From assembly GCA_916048145.1 (NCBI GenBank), contig CAJZGT010000002.1:1-28352 (forward strand): a DNA stretch of 28,352 bases, written 5' to 3'. The position numbers and the translations under genes were made by a program. Positions 7,936 to 14,482 of this stretch are shown here, piece by piece. The notes under the pieces were generated by a model, which was not told where the DNA came from, ran no database searches, and saw only the letters and a program-made list of their open reading frames with translations. How positions within the stretch are numbered: position 1 is the first letter of the stretch; every line of letters begins with the position of its first letter. The stretch comes from an uncultured Streptococcus sp. (GTDB lineage Bacteria > Bacillota > Bacilli > Lactobacillales > Streptococcaceae).

Positions 7936-8880
7936 TTAGAACCATTTTTTATGGATGAGATAGAGAGTGAGCGAGACACTCATAGCAAAGGCGATAAAGA
8001 CGATTAACCAGAAGGCATTTGGTTCACCGTTTAGGGGGATTTCATTATCCTTAAAGTTCATCCCGTAGGCAGAAAAGACCATGGTTGGGATGGACATGAC
8101 GATGGTCACAAGGGCCAAGGTTTTCATGATGTTGTTCTGGTTGTTAGAAATGATAGAGGCAAAGGTCTCTGTCATAGAATGCAAGACGTTTCCATAAATA
8201 TCTGCCATCTCGATGGCCTGTTGGGTTTCAATCAGGGTATCTTCAAGCAGGTCTTCGTCTTCAAGGTATTTTTTGATATTGCTAGTTGAGCTGGTCAATT
8301 TCTTAATCACGCGCTCATTTGTTTTGAGGGAGGCCTTGAAATAGACGATAGTTTTTTCCAATTCCATGAGCTCAATCAATTCTTCATTACGAGTTGATTG
8401 ATGCAGTTGACTTTCGATTTGTTCACTCTTACGGTCAATCGAACGAAGGGCTGTTAGGTAAAGCTCTGCATTGCGATAAAGAATCTGGAAGATGAAACGC
8501 GAACGCATGAAGGTGTAGAAATTACGCAATCGACGATTGATAAAGACATCGAGGACCGGTAATGGTTCCAAACACGTAGTGATAATTGTTTCCTCGGTGA
8601 TGATAATACCAAGCGGGATGGTTACGTAGTAGGTACGGTTATTTCTTTCTTCTGTGACCGGCACGTCAACGATAATCAGGGTATACTCGTCTTCAATGGT
8701 AATACGAGACATTTCTTCCGCATCGAGCGGTGCTCGAAGGTCGGCAATATCAATATCGAAGGCGTTAGCGATTTCGAGTGATTCATTTTGAGTCGGATTG
8801 ACGAGATTGATCCAAGTACCCGGTTCAAGCGTATCGATCTCTTTAAATTCAGTTGTTGTAGAGAGAAAAACTTGTTTCAT
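7936..8880 (-). CDS. corA: CorA-family Mg2+ channel
   Basis: A 314-residue CorA-type transporter. A long acidic cytoplasmic domain (~1-250, with coiled-coil-like helices around 140-240) precedes two C-terminal membrane spans (about 253-273 and 288-308). The family signature YGMNF lies at the end of the first span, followed by the acidic/polar loop KDNEIPLNGEPNAF. CorA proteins form pentameric Mg2+/Co2+ channels gated by intracellular Mg2+. AAAGGATAAGGG precedes the ATG. The -10 of its promoter lies in the island attachment core. No M-box precedes it, unlike mgtA further right. Confidence 0.93.
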   Translation of the reverse strand: MKQVFLSTTTEFKEIDTLEPGTWINLVNPTQNESLEIANAFDIDIADLRAPLDAEEMSRITIEDEYTLIIVDVPVTEERNNRTYYVTIPLGIIITEETIITTCLEPLPVLDVFINRRLRNFYTFMRSRFIFQILYRNAELYLTALRSIDRKSEQIESQLHQSTRNEELIELMELEKTIVYFKASLKTNERVIKKLTSSTSNIKKYLEDEDLLEDTLIETQQAIEMADIYGNVLHSMTETFASIISNNQNNIMKTLALVTIVMSIPTMVFSAYGMNFKDNEIPLNGEPNAFWLIVFIAFAMSVSLTLYLIHKKWF

Positions 8881-8923
8881 ATCCCTTATCCTTTCTCATT
8901 TTTCAGATTTTTTCACACCGTAC

Positions 8924-8948
8924 TATTATACTACAAAATCGGCCTTTT
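8924..8948. repeat. attL core, 25-bp direct repeat
   Basis: Starts tattatactacaaaatcggc and ends ctttt; identical to 19963-19987. Mismatches begin immediately outside both copies (c/t on the left, t/g on the right), defining the core. It lies 44 bp upstream of corA. Confidence 0.93.
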
Positions 8949-8952
8949 TCAA
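8925..8952 (-). promoter_or_regulatory. corA promoter, hybrid of att core and island sequence
   Basis: On the minus strand TATAAT (plus 8925-8930) lies 44 nt upstream of the corA ATG, within the att core. A -35-like TTGAAA (plus 8947-8952) at 16-nt spacing is completed by island bases beyond the core. In a reconstructed empty site the same position would read ACCCAA. Confidence 0.6.
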
Positions 8953-9018
8953 AATAAATCTAACAAAAAACCTGTTGCTATTGGATTTTTACTTTGTCTT
9001 GAAATGTTGATTTTTGAA

Positions 9019-9040
9019 TTTGCTCCCCTTTTTGCTCCCC
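9019..9040. repeat. Two TTTGCTCCCC direct repeats, candidate integrase arm sites (left)
   Basis: TTTGCTCCCC occurs at 9019-9028 and again at 9031-9040, spaced 12 bp start to start, immediately downstream of the integrase stop. The same decamer occurs near the right end at 19839-19848, with an inverted nonamer at 19864-19872. Symmetric placement just inside both att cores is what arm-type binding sites of tyrosine integrases look like. Confidence 0.6.
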
Positions 9041-10207
9041 CTATAGTGCTTTTAGTGCAGTTTCGTAGAATGATACTGCTTTTTTTGCGTTCTCTTTGGA
9101 GAGGTGGCTATATATATCCATGGTCATTGATAAAGTGGAATGACCTAGGCGGTACTGGAGTTCCTTGTATGGTATTCCAGAGTTAAGCAAGAGACTAGCG
9201 TGAGTGTGACGGAATCCATGAAAGCCAATGTTAGGAACATCAGCACGCTTAAAATGTGTTTGCAATCTTCTTTTAAGTCTTGAACTGCTAGGATACTCAT
9301 GAATGAAATCAGAAAATACCACGCTTTCACGTTGTCCTATCTTCCAGGCCTCTTTAGTTTGGCGTAGTTTGTACTGTTTTAGCATGCTAACAGTCGCTTG
9401 ATCTATATCTATATCCCGATAACTAGCCTTAGATTTTGGGCTATTAATTTCTAAATCCCGATTTAGTGTTTTGGTGACATGTACCACGGCATTATCTAAA
9501 TCTATATCAGACCAGGAAAGAGCTAAAGCCTCATTGATACGGCAACCAGTAGCCAATAGGAACTTATAGAGCGTTGTCTCATAGTAGTAACGATATCTAT
9601 CGCTATCTAAATTATCGAGATAACCAAGAAACTTTTTTAGTTCTTGATTTTCAAAGTGCTTTACTTTTTTCCGCTTTGCTTTCTGAGTGTTACGAGGTAA
9701 AACAACATCACGCGCAGGATTGGACGGTATAGCTTGCATGGTTACGCCATACTGTAAGATACGTTTGTTTAAAGCGTGTATCTTGTCATAGTGTAGAAAA
9801 GCCCCTTTTTCCCCTCTATTGGTCTTGTCAGCAAGTTCGTTGATAATAGACTGGATAAGTGGAGTAGTGAGCTTATCGAGCTTATAAGCCCCCAAAATAG
9901 GCAATATATGATTATCAATTAACTTTCTAACATTGCCTTGAGTGTTTGGCTTAACCGTATTCTTATAACTTTCTAACCAGAGATTGGCTAATTCTTGATA
10001 GTTTTTTATGGTGCTAGCCTTTTGTCTAGTAGATCCTGCTTTTTGAAAAGCTATTTTTTCTTGATTGGCTTTCTGTTTTAATTCCTTTTGTGTCCGACCT
10101 GTTACCTTGGTTTTGACTTTCTTTCCTGTTACCTGGTCAACTCCTAAATATACATTAGCACGGTAAACTTTGCTACCGTCTTTTTTTATAACTTCAGTTA
10201 TTTTCAT
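9041..10207 (-). CDS. int: Tyrosine site-specific integrase
   Basis: A 388-residue phage-type tyrosine recombinase. The N-terminal ~50 residues (YRANVYLGVDQVTGKKVKTK) form an arm-binding domain. A SAM-like core-binding domain spans about 65-170, and the catalytic domain about 190-388. Catalytic residues visible: Arg223 (TGCRINEAL), His330 and Arg333 (HGFRHTHAS), His356 (LGHST) and nucleophile Tyr366 (DIYSHLS). It looks complete. It reads toward attL with its stop 93 bp from the core and should catalyse integration, and excision with a partner. No excisionase could be assigned; the MerR-like gene at 14797 is a candidate by fold only. Confidence 0.96.
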   Translation of the reverse strand: MKITEVIKKDGSKVYRANVYLGVDQVTGKKVKTKVTGRTQKELKQKANQEKIAFQKAGSTRQKASTIKNYQELANLWLESYKNTVKPNTQGNVRKLIDNHILPILGAYKLDKLTTPLIQSIINELADKTNRGEKGAFLHYDKIHALNKRILQYGVTMQAIPSNPARDVVLPRNTQKAKRKKVKHFENQELKKFLGYLDNLDSDRYRYYYETTLYKFLLATGCRINEALALSWSDIDLDNAVVHVTKTLNRDLEINSPKSKASYRDIDIDQATVSMLKQYKLRQTKEAWKIGQRESVVFSDFIHEYPSSSRLKRRLQTHFKRADVPNIGFHGFRHTHASLLLNSGIPYKELQYRLGHSTLSMTMDIYSHLSKENAKKAVSFYETALKAL

Positions 10208-10391
10208 GATTTAAACCTTTCTAAAATACATCAGCAGGCAAGCCATTATCAAAAAGGTTTTATATCATGCTAGGGCTTCATAGTTTGCCCTGTATTCGAT
10301 TTTAAAGAGTCAGACAGTAAATAATACCAGAGTTGGAAACAAGGCGGATATGGGGCTAATATGGGCTTGTTTATAGTAAACAGGCTTGTAT
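10208..10391. other. Intergenic region upstream of the integrase
   Basis: These 184 bp contain the int leader (minus-strand SD AGAAAGG), one copy of a 30-bp dispersed repeat (10233-10262), a motif GATATGGGGCTAATAT (10347-10362) recurring near 11465, and a weak dyad TGTTTAtagTAAACA. No ORF with a convincing start was found on either strand. Confidence 0.5.
10233..10262. repeat. 30-bp dispersed repeat, copy 1
   Basis: agcaggcaagccattatcaa plus aaaggtttta matches 13364-13393 in 28 of 30 positions. It ends 26 bp upstream of the int ATG. The two copies flank the RhuM-CI-Cro-Rha block. Confidence 0.8.
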
Positions 10392-11405
10392 TTAAAGTTT
10401 TTTATCGTCAGTTAGCTGTTTTAAAGTTTTTTCAAAGTCCGAGTTTATCTTTTGAGTTTTGTTGAATAGTTGGTATTCTGCTTTTGCTTTATCTTTCGCA
10501 ACCTTGGAAGTGATTTTCCCATGACCTTCTAAAATATCGTATTCTTGGAAAGTCAAAAAGCGGTCAATGCTTTGGGCTAGTTGTTGCATTGTCTGAGCTT
10601 TTCGCTGTTCTATCTGTCTTTCCAGGTAATCAAAATAGCTAGATATTCCTCTTTCAAGGGAACGGATTTCTGTTTCTGAAAGGTAATTCTTTGCTATTTG
10701 GGTATCTGCTTGCAGTATGCGACCGTTAGGGGAGTTTTTCCATGTTGTAAGTCCCATGTTGTCTTTTGTGTGGTCAGCTTTCGTGTAGATAATTTCCGCA
10801 GCAGTTTGGCCAGTGATTGCATAATGAAACTTATTCTGTACATCAGCATAGAATTGCTTAGTCAACGTACTTTGTGGGTCATAGTCGATAGAGATTTCAG
10901 CAAAAATATCTGTAATCTGTAACCATATACGGCGTTCACTAGCCCGGATAGAGCGCACGCGCTCCAACAGCTCACGGAAATAGTCTTTTTCCAGCAAGTT
11001 TTCGCCTTGTTTCAGACGGTTGTCATCCATGGCGAACCCTTTTATCATGTACTCACGAAGTACCGAAGTAGCCCACTGTCTAAATCTCGTAGCTTTTTGG
11101 GAATTGACACGGTAACCAACTGAAATGATGGCATCAAGGTTGTAGTAGCTGACATCCTTAGTTTGGGTTTTATCAGCAATTGCACCGTGTTTTGTGGTTA
11201 TTTCCATTTTGGAAACAACCACCTTTTCTTCTAATTCTCCCTCTTCAAAGATATTTTTTAAGTGCTTACTAATTGCAGGAACACCGACATCGAAAAGTCT
11301 AGCCATTTCTTTCTGACTAGCCCAAATCGTTTCGCCTTTGATGATGACACTAGCTGTCTCGCTATCGTTGTCAGCGGTATAGATTAAAAATTGTAATTCG
11401 TTCAT
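10392..11405 (-). CDS. RhuM-family protein
   Basis: A 337-residue protein of the virulence RhuM family, widespread in bacterial accessory islands and biochemically uncharacterised. The N-terminal ~110 residues include an HTH-like segment (ASQKEMARLFDVGVPAISKH) and SYYNLDAIISVGYRVNS, a conserved family block. The middle has RQWATSVLREYMIKGFAMDD, and the C-terminal third is helical and charged. The ATG at 11405 has AAAGGA at good spacing and gives MNELQFLIYT; a longer upstream start would run through the promoter palindrome. It sits as likely cargo between int and the repressor. Roles in toxin-antitoxin or phage defence have been suggested for relatives, but the sequence does not show this. Confidence 0.85.
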   Translation of the reverse strand: MNELQFLIYTADNDSETASVIIKGETIWASQKEMARLFDVGVPAISKHLKNIFEEGELEEKVVVSKMEITTKHGAIADKTQTKDVSYYNLDAIISVGYRVNSQKATRFRQWATSVLREYMIKGFAMDDNRLKQGENLLEKDYFRELLERVRSIRASERRIWLQITDIFAEISIDYDPQSTLTKQFYADVQNKFHYAITGQTAAEIIYTKADHTKDNMGLTTWKNSPNGRILQADTQIAKNYLSETEIRSLERGISSYFDYLERQIEQRKAQTMQQLAQSIDRFLTFQEYDILEGHGKITSKVAKDKAKAEYQLFNKTQKINSDFEKTLKQLTDDKKL

Positions 11406-11440
11406 GAGATCCTTTCTAAAATATTGTAAGTGGTTGACAT

Positions 11441-11456
11441 TTGTTGACATCAACAA
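11441..11456. promoter_or_regulatory. Perfect 7-bp dyad upstream of rhuM, possible operator
   Basis: TTGTTGAcaTCAACAA is a perfect inverted repeat lying 36-51 bp upstream of the rhuM ATG, in the -35 region relative to a TACAAT (-10-like, minus, plus 11423-11428). A second TTGACAT lies adjacent at 11434-11440. It probably marks a regulator site; the regulator is unknown. Confidence 0.45.
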
Positions 11457-11510
11457 AATTAGTAGATATGGGGCTTATATTGGGTTGAAGCTTGAGCGAA
11501 GCCCGAGAAT

Positions 11511-11548
11511 CCACGCGCTTCAGGATTGTTGAACATTGTGGCGCGTGG
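11511..11548. repeat. Inverted repeat CCACGCGC/GCGCGTGG downstream of the repressor gene
   Basis: An 8-bp perfect stem (11511-11518 with 11541-11548) just past the repressor stop. Both arms contain the heptamer GCGCGTG or its complement. A good T run is lacking on either strand, so terminator function is doubtful. Confidence 0.5.
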
Positions 11549-11549
11549 G

Positions 11550-12263
11550 TTAGTCTATACCCCAAAGTAACGCAAAATCATCTAGATTTTCTTTATCTTT
11601 CTTAGCTTCTTGAAGAGCTAAAGACTTAATTTCTTCAAATAGATTTTCAAACTTTTTATATAATTTGTTGTAATATTCTTGGTTGAATTCCTTATCTTCA
11701 AAAACTATGTAGAATTCACTACTTGTTTTTTGAAATACAATATCTAGCCAGAATAGGATATTACTTGTCTTTAGCGCAAGGGCATTTAAAACTTCATAGT
11801 TGTCTTTGGGATTGTATTCATTTAATGATTCAGTGATAGTAGTGAGAAACTCTTCAGGACTGATTGGGAAATTTTTACTCTTTGCTAGTTCAATTATTTC
11901 CTTGTCCCTTTTCTCTCTCTCTTTTACTTTCTGAAAAATTTTATCTTTTGAAACATTTTTTACGAGGTATTTTTCTTCGTCTAATTGTTTATCTAACATA
12001 TATAAAAATTCTTTGTAAACATCTTTGTCAGAAAAGCGAGGGTCAAGATCAGATTTTTTCACTCCCAAATAATCAGCAAGTTTTTGAAGATTGCCAGATG
12101 TTGGCATTGATCTACCTTTTACATAACCAGTTATTGTACTTTTAGGAATTTCTAAAGCATTATGCAGGTCTATCTGTCTGATACCTTTTTCTTTCATAAC
12201 ACGGTTAAGATTATTAGAGAAATATTCTCTATTCTTTAAATCCTGAGGGCTATTTTTTGCCAT
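11550..12263 (-). CDS. CI-like XRE-family repressor
   Basis: A 237-residue protein with an N-terminal XRE helix-turn-helix (~16-70: NNLNRVMKEKGIRQIDLHNA, then PKSTITGYVKGRSMP). A helical C-terminal region (~75-237) has no recognisable LexA-type Ser/Lys self-cleavage site. It is divergent from the Cro-like gene, so it is the probable master repressor keeping the island silent. The absent peptidase domain suggests derepression by a helper-phage protein, as in SaPI Stl-type repressors, rather than RecA-stimulated cleavage; this is inference. SD AAGGGAG supports the ATG at 12263. Its promoter overlaps an AGTACGAAAAA operator motif. Confidence 0.88.
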   Translation of the reverse strand: MAKNSPQDLKNREYFSNNLNRVMKEKGIRQIDLHNALEIPKSTITGYVKGRSMPTSGNLQKLADYLGVKKSDLDPRFSDKDVYKEFLYMLDKQLDEEKYLVKNVSKDKIFQKVKEREKRDKEIIELAKSKNFPISPEEFLTTITESLNEYNPKDNYEVLNALALKTSNILFWLDIVFQKTSSEFYIVFEDKEFNQEYYNKLYKKFENLFEEIKSLALQEAKKDKENLDDFALLWGID

Positions 12264-12298
12264 TGTTAAAAACTCCCTTACTTTAATTCTACAACCTG

Positions 12299-12327
12299 AT
12301 TATAACACAAAAAAGACAAAGTACGAA
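12299..12327 (-). promoter_or_regulatory. Repressor promoter (PRM-like)
   Basis: On the minus strand an extended -10 TGtTATAAT (TATAAT at plus 12299-12304) lies 35 nt upstream of the repressor ATG. The -35 position reads TTCGTA and is embedded in the operator copy at 12316-12334, so repressor binding would affect its own promoter. Confidence 0.65.
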
Positions 12328-12334
12328 AAAAATA
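12316..12334. promoter_or_regulatory. CI/Cro operator candidate O1
   Basis: acaaagtacgaaaaaaata, identical over 19 bp to 12357-12375 except that the right half of the dyad (GTAC) is missing here. It lies in the -35 region of the repressor promoter. Confidence 0.6.
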
Positions 12335-12353
12335 AAATTTTTCAACAACAGCG

Positions 12354-12382
12354 TTGACAAAGTACGAAAAAAATAGTACTAT
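12354..12382 (+). promoter_or_regulatory. Early promoter (PR-like) for cro and downstream genes
   Basis: TTGACA (12354-12359) and TACTAT (12377-12382) with 17-nt spacing. The whole spacer is occupied by operator O2, so repressor bound there would exclude RNA polymerase. It would drive cro, the rha-like gene and probably the small-gene block. Confidence 0.8.
12361..12380. promoter_or_regulatory. CI/Cro operator candidate O2
   Basis: AGTAC-N10-GTACT, a perfect 5-bp dyad around gaaaaaaata, between the -35 and -10 of the early promoter. Further copies lie inside cro at 12513-12531 (AGTAC-N10-GTAC) and 12608-12627 (AGTAC-N10-GAACT). Confidence 0.7.
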
Positions 12383-12415
12383 GATTTTATCAATCTTGAA
12401 AGGAGCTATAAGAAT

Positions 12416-12646
12416 ATGGCACAATGGACGCTAAGAGCGTGTCGAGTAAATGCAGGTTTTACTTTGCGCCAAGTGGCTAAGAAGGTCAACAAGAATTTTC
12501 AGACTATCTCAAAGTACGAAAAAGATAGTACGCTAATCCCTTTTGAGCTACTTAAAGAGTTATCGGAATTGTATCAGGTAAAACTGGACGATATTTTTTT
12601 AGGAGATAGTACGAAAAAAATAGAACTAAATCAAAAGGAAATCTAA
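12416..12646 (+). CDS. Cro-like XRE-family regulator
   Basis: A 76-residue protein that is essentially a single XRE helix-turn-helix (~5-62: VNAGFTLRQVAKKVNKNFQT, then ISKYEKDST) with a short lysine-rich tail. It has AAAGGAG upstream and is the first gene of the rightward operon, opposite the CI-like gene, so it is the likely antagonist in the switch. Two copies of the AGTAC operator motif lie inside its own coding sequence: one encodes part of the HTH (KYEKDST) and one encodes STKKIE. That suggests internal autoregulatory sites. Confidence 0.88.
   Translation: MAQWTLRACRVNAGFTLRQVAKKVNKNFQTISKYEKDSTLIPFELLKELSELYQVKLDDIFLGDSTKKIELNQKEI
12513..12531. promoter_or_regulatory. Operator-like motif inside cro (O3)
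   Basis: AGTAC-N10-GTAC with spacer gaaaaagata, one base different from O2. It falls within the HTH-coding part of cro; a binding site here could act as a roadblock. Confidence 0.5.
12608..12627. promoter_or_regulatory. Operator-like motif at the 3' end of cro (O4)
   Basis: AGTAC-N10-GAACT with the same spacer gaaaaaaata as O2. It lies 35-54 bp upstream of the rha-like gene start. Confidence 0.45.
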
Positions 12647-12661
12647 GAAAGGAGCGAACCA

Positions 12662-13291
12662 ATGGAACTAGTCTATATGGACGGCAAGAAAGAGCCGTAT
12701 ACTACGAGTGAGATCATCGCTGAATGTGCTGGAGTCACTCATCACACAATACAAGAACTTTTAAGGAAGCATAAAGCTGATTTTGAAAGCTACGGAATTA
12801 TCGCATTTGAAATGCGTAAATTAGATGGGCGAGGGAGACCAATGAAAATATATCGCCTAAATGAGCAACAAGCGACCTTGCTGATCACTTATCTAAAGAA
12901 TACTGGACCAGTTCGTAAATTCAAAATGAACCTAGTCAAAGCCTTCTTTGAAATGCGTGAGGAACTTTCTAAGTTTCGTATGCAGAGGGCGCTAGAAAAG
13001 CCAAAAAGAAAAACCTTACATGACAGCATTGAGAATTGGGAACAAGCACCAAAGCATCCGCATAGCACCATGAACAACTTGCTACTGAAGGCAGTAACTG
13101 ACATGAACGCTAAGCAGTTAGTAAAAAGCCGTGGGGGCTATAATGGCATTGATAGCTTGACAAGTGACGAGCTGGAGCAATATCAAGCCTTTGAGGATAT
13201 GGTAATAGCCATGATTGGCTTGAATATGAGTTATCAGGAAATCAAGGCTATGGCATTCAGAAATAAAAAAACACGCCAAAGAAGCGCGTGA
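12662..13291 (+). CDS. Rha-family phage regulatory protein
   Basis: A 209-residue protein of the phage Rha family. The N-terminal ~95 residues show the family pattern: TTSEIIAECAGVTHHTIQEL (HTH-like), then MRKLDGRGRPMKIYRLNEQQ, then LLITYLKNTGPVRKFKMNLV and the FFEMREEL helix. The C-terminal part (~130-209) is distinct and helical. Rha proteins are lambdoid and Gram-positive phage regulators whose activity can interfere with phage growth in some hosts; the target here is unknown. AAGAAAGGAG precedes the ATG, and it follows cro by 15 nt, so both belong to the early rightward operon. Confidence 0.85.
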   Translation: MELVYMDGKKEPYTTSEIIAECAGVTHHTIQELLRKHKADFESYGIIAFEMRKLDGRGRPMKIYRLNEQQATLLITYLKNTGPVRKFKMNLVKAFFEMREELSKFRMQRALEKPKRKTLHDSIENWEQAPKHPHSTMNNLLLKAVTDMNAKQLVKSRGGYNGIDSLTSDELEQYQAFEDMVIAMIGLNMSYQEIKAMAFRNKKTRQRSA

Positions 13292-13363
13292 GAGCAACAA
13301 AAAAGGCTTAGCAATAACCACACCGCAGAGCCTTTCACACTAACACTAAAACGAATTTAACAA

Positions 13364-13393
13364 AGCAGGCAAGCTATTATCAAAGAGGTTTTA
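13364..13393. repeat. 30-bp dispersed repeat, copy 2
   Basis: agcaggcaagctattatcaa plus agaggtttta, 28/30 identical to 10233-10262. Outside these 30 bp the two sites do not align. Confidence 0.8.
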
Positions 13394-13445
13394 GTAAAGA
13401 TTTATACCTAGATTATAGCATATTTAGGGCAATTTGACCATACGG

Positions 13446-13508
13446 AGAGCGCCAACTCTTTAAACTGGTACTTTCTCACGCTTTCAATTTGGCGACTCTG
13501 AGCGTGAG
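13446..13508. repeat. Nested inverted repeats, possible alternative RNA hairpins
   Basis: AGAGCGCCAA (13446-13455) is complementary to TTGGCGaCTCT (13489-13499) apart from one bulge. CTCACGCT (13475-13482) is perfectly complementary to AGCGTGAG (13501-13508). The second right arm begins one base after the first ends, and the loops interlock, so the two stems could form a pseudoknot or compete. Confidence 0.55.
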
Positions 13509-13584
13509 GAACTTCAGTACAAGAAAAAAAGCATTAAAAAGCCATCGTGGCAAGTATAAAAAGATAGAAAAAGAGGTAAAAAAC

Positions 13585-13878
13585 ATGACAACAAAAAAAG
13601 CAACATCAAGCCAACAAGTTCTATTATCGGCTAAGAAACTAGCAGAATTAGGGAACGAATTAACCGACATCATGAATATTTTAGAAATGAATAACCTAGC
13701 TCTTGAAGGGCTTGAGTTTGCACTACAGAAAGATACAACCACGTTCTTATGGCTTGCTAAAAAATACGCCAATACAGCATACTCCCAGAATGAAAAGCTA
13801 TACGATCGTCTAAGTGAAATAGCCTTTTTGCTTTTGAACAATGACAACGCTAAAGAGCTGGAGGCATACCATGACTAA
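13585..13878 (+). CDS. Small helical protein, unknown
   Basis: I do not recognise this 97-residue protein. It starts MTTKKATSSQQ after AAGAGG, is rich in Leu, Ala and Glu and predicted by eye to be mostly helical (SAKKLAELGNELTDIMNILE...), with no membrane span or metal motif. The frame is open further upstream, but those codons lie in the structured intergenic repeat and the 13585 ATG has the SD. It overlaps the next small ORF by 8 nt, placing it at the head of a tightly packed operon. Genes of this size are common between regulator and replication modules of streptococcal satellites. Confidence 0.72.
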   Translation: MTTKKATSSQQVLLSAKKLAELGNELTDIMNILEMNNLALEGLEFALQKDTTTFLWLAKKYANTAYSQNEKLYDRLSEIAFLLLNNDNAKELEAYHD

Positions 13879-13975
13879 ATATATTAAAGAAATGGCACAA
13901 GCCGAAGACGACTTGCTGAATATGGAGCAACCTAAACAAGCGGAATTTATCAAGAACTATAAGGCGAGGGCATAA
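13871..13975 (+). CDS. 34-residue small ORF
   Basis: Starts MTKYIKEMAQAEDDLLNMEQ and ends KNYKARA. It overlaps the upstream gene by 8 nt, and the next gene begins 1 nt after its stop. The GGAG at 13859-13862, with 8-nt spacing, is a good SD. Continuous packing supports a real gene; no function is recognisable. Confidence 0.6.
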   Translation: MTKYIKEMAQAEDDLLNMEQPKQAEFIKNYKARA

Positions 13976-13976
13976 C

Positions 13977-14192
13977 ATGAACGAACTAGATTTAACCAAC
14001 ACACAGGCGGTTTTTGTTACCGTGGTACTGATTGGCTTACTGCTTTATCTAAACCACCGAGACCGCAAAAAAAGCGCCCAATTTGAGCGAGAAAACCAAC
14101 AGACGATAGAAACACCTAGCGAGGATTTAAATCCTGATTATGGGCGATATATCCAGCTTGCAGGGGTAAGAGTTTACGGAGGGATGAAATGA
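13977..14192 (+). CDS. Small single-span membrane protein
   Basis: 71 residues: a short polar N terminus (MNELDLTNTQ), one hydrophobic span (AVFVTVVLIGLLLYL, about residues 11-25), then a basic stop-transfer HRDRKK and a polar cytoplasmic tail. SD GCGAGGG precedes it, and its stop overlaps the next start (ATGA). Function unknown; small membrane proteins in satellites and phages can act in superinfection exclusion, but nothing here proves that. Confidence 0.68.
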   Translation: MNELDLTNTQAVFVTVVLIGLLLYLNHRDRKKSAQFERENQQTIETPSEDLNPDYGRYIQLAGVRVYGGMK

Positions 14193-14482
14193 GTTACACA
14201 GTGAAGATATACCTTGATAGTGAAAAAATACCAGATGAACCTTATTTTACAAAAGAGATTTTTCTAGCTACATGTATGGACAATGCAACAAAGTTAGCTG
14301 TAACTATGGGCTTGTTGACAAAACAAGCGTTGGATTTAGAGACTAAGACAGCTATTTTGAAAACCCTTGATACAATCATAGAAACTCAAAAAGATATTTT
14401 GCGAGGGGTAGCGAGCGGACAAATAACCTTTTTGAATAAAAGCAAAGGAGAGGAGGAACTGAATGAGTCTATCAGAGAATGA
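14189..14482 (+). CDS. Conserved-looking island protein, unknown
   Basis: 97 residues beginning MSYTVKIYLDSEKIPDEPYF, with a strand-rich start and helical remainder. I do not recognise the family. It overlaps the upstream stop by 4 nt (ATGA), and the next gene starts 20 nt before its end. AGGGATG at 14180-14186 overlaps the end of the previous gene and serves as the SD. Confidence 0.65.
   Translation: MSYTVKIYLDSEKIPDEPYFTKEIFLATCMDNATKLAVTMGLLTKQALDLETKTAILKTLDTIIETQKDILRGVASGQITFLNKSKGEEELNESIRE

Larger units (their letters stand above)
13292..13584. other. Structured intergenic region after the rha-like gene
   Basis: This 293-bp stretch has no convincing ORF. It holds a hairpin AAAGGCT/AGCCTTT (13302-13308, 13329-13335) that could end the early transcript, the second copy of the 30-bp repeat (13364-13393), and nested inverted repeats at 13446-13508. 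It separates the regulatory genes from the small-gene/replication block, so a promoter or RNA leader is expected, but no clear consensus promoter was found. Confidence 0.5.

Noticed and set aside
13489..13584. N-terminal extension of the 13585 gene from a TTG at 13489
   Set aside because: It has no SD and lies within the inverted-repeat region; the ATG at 13585 has AAGAGG at good spacing.
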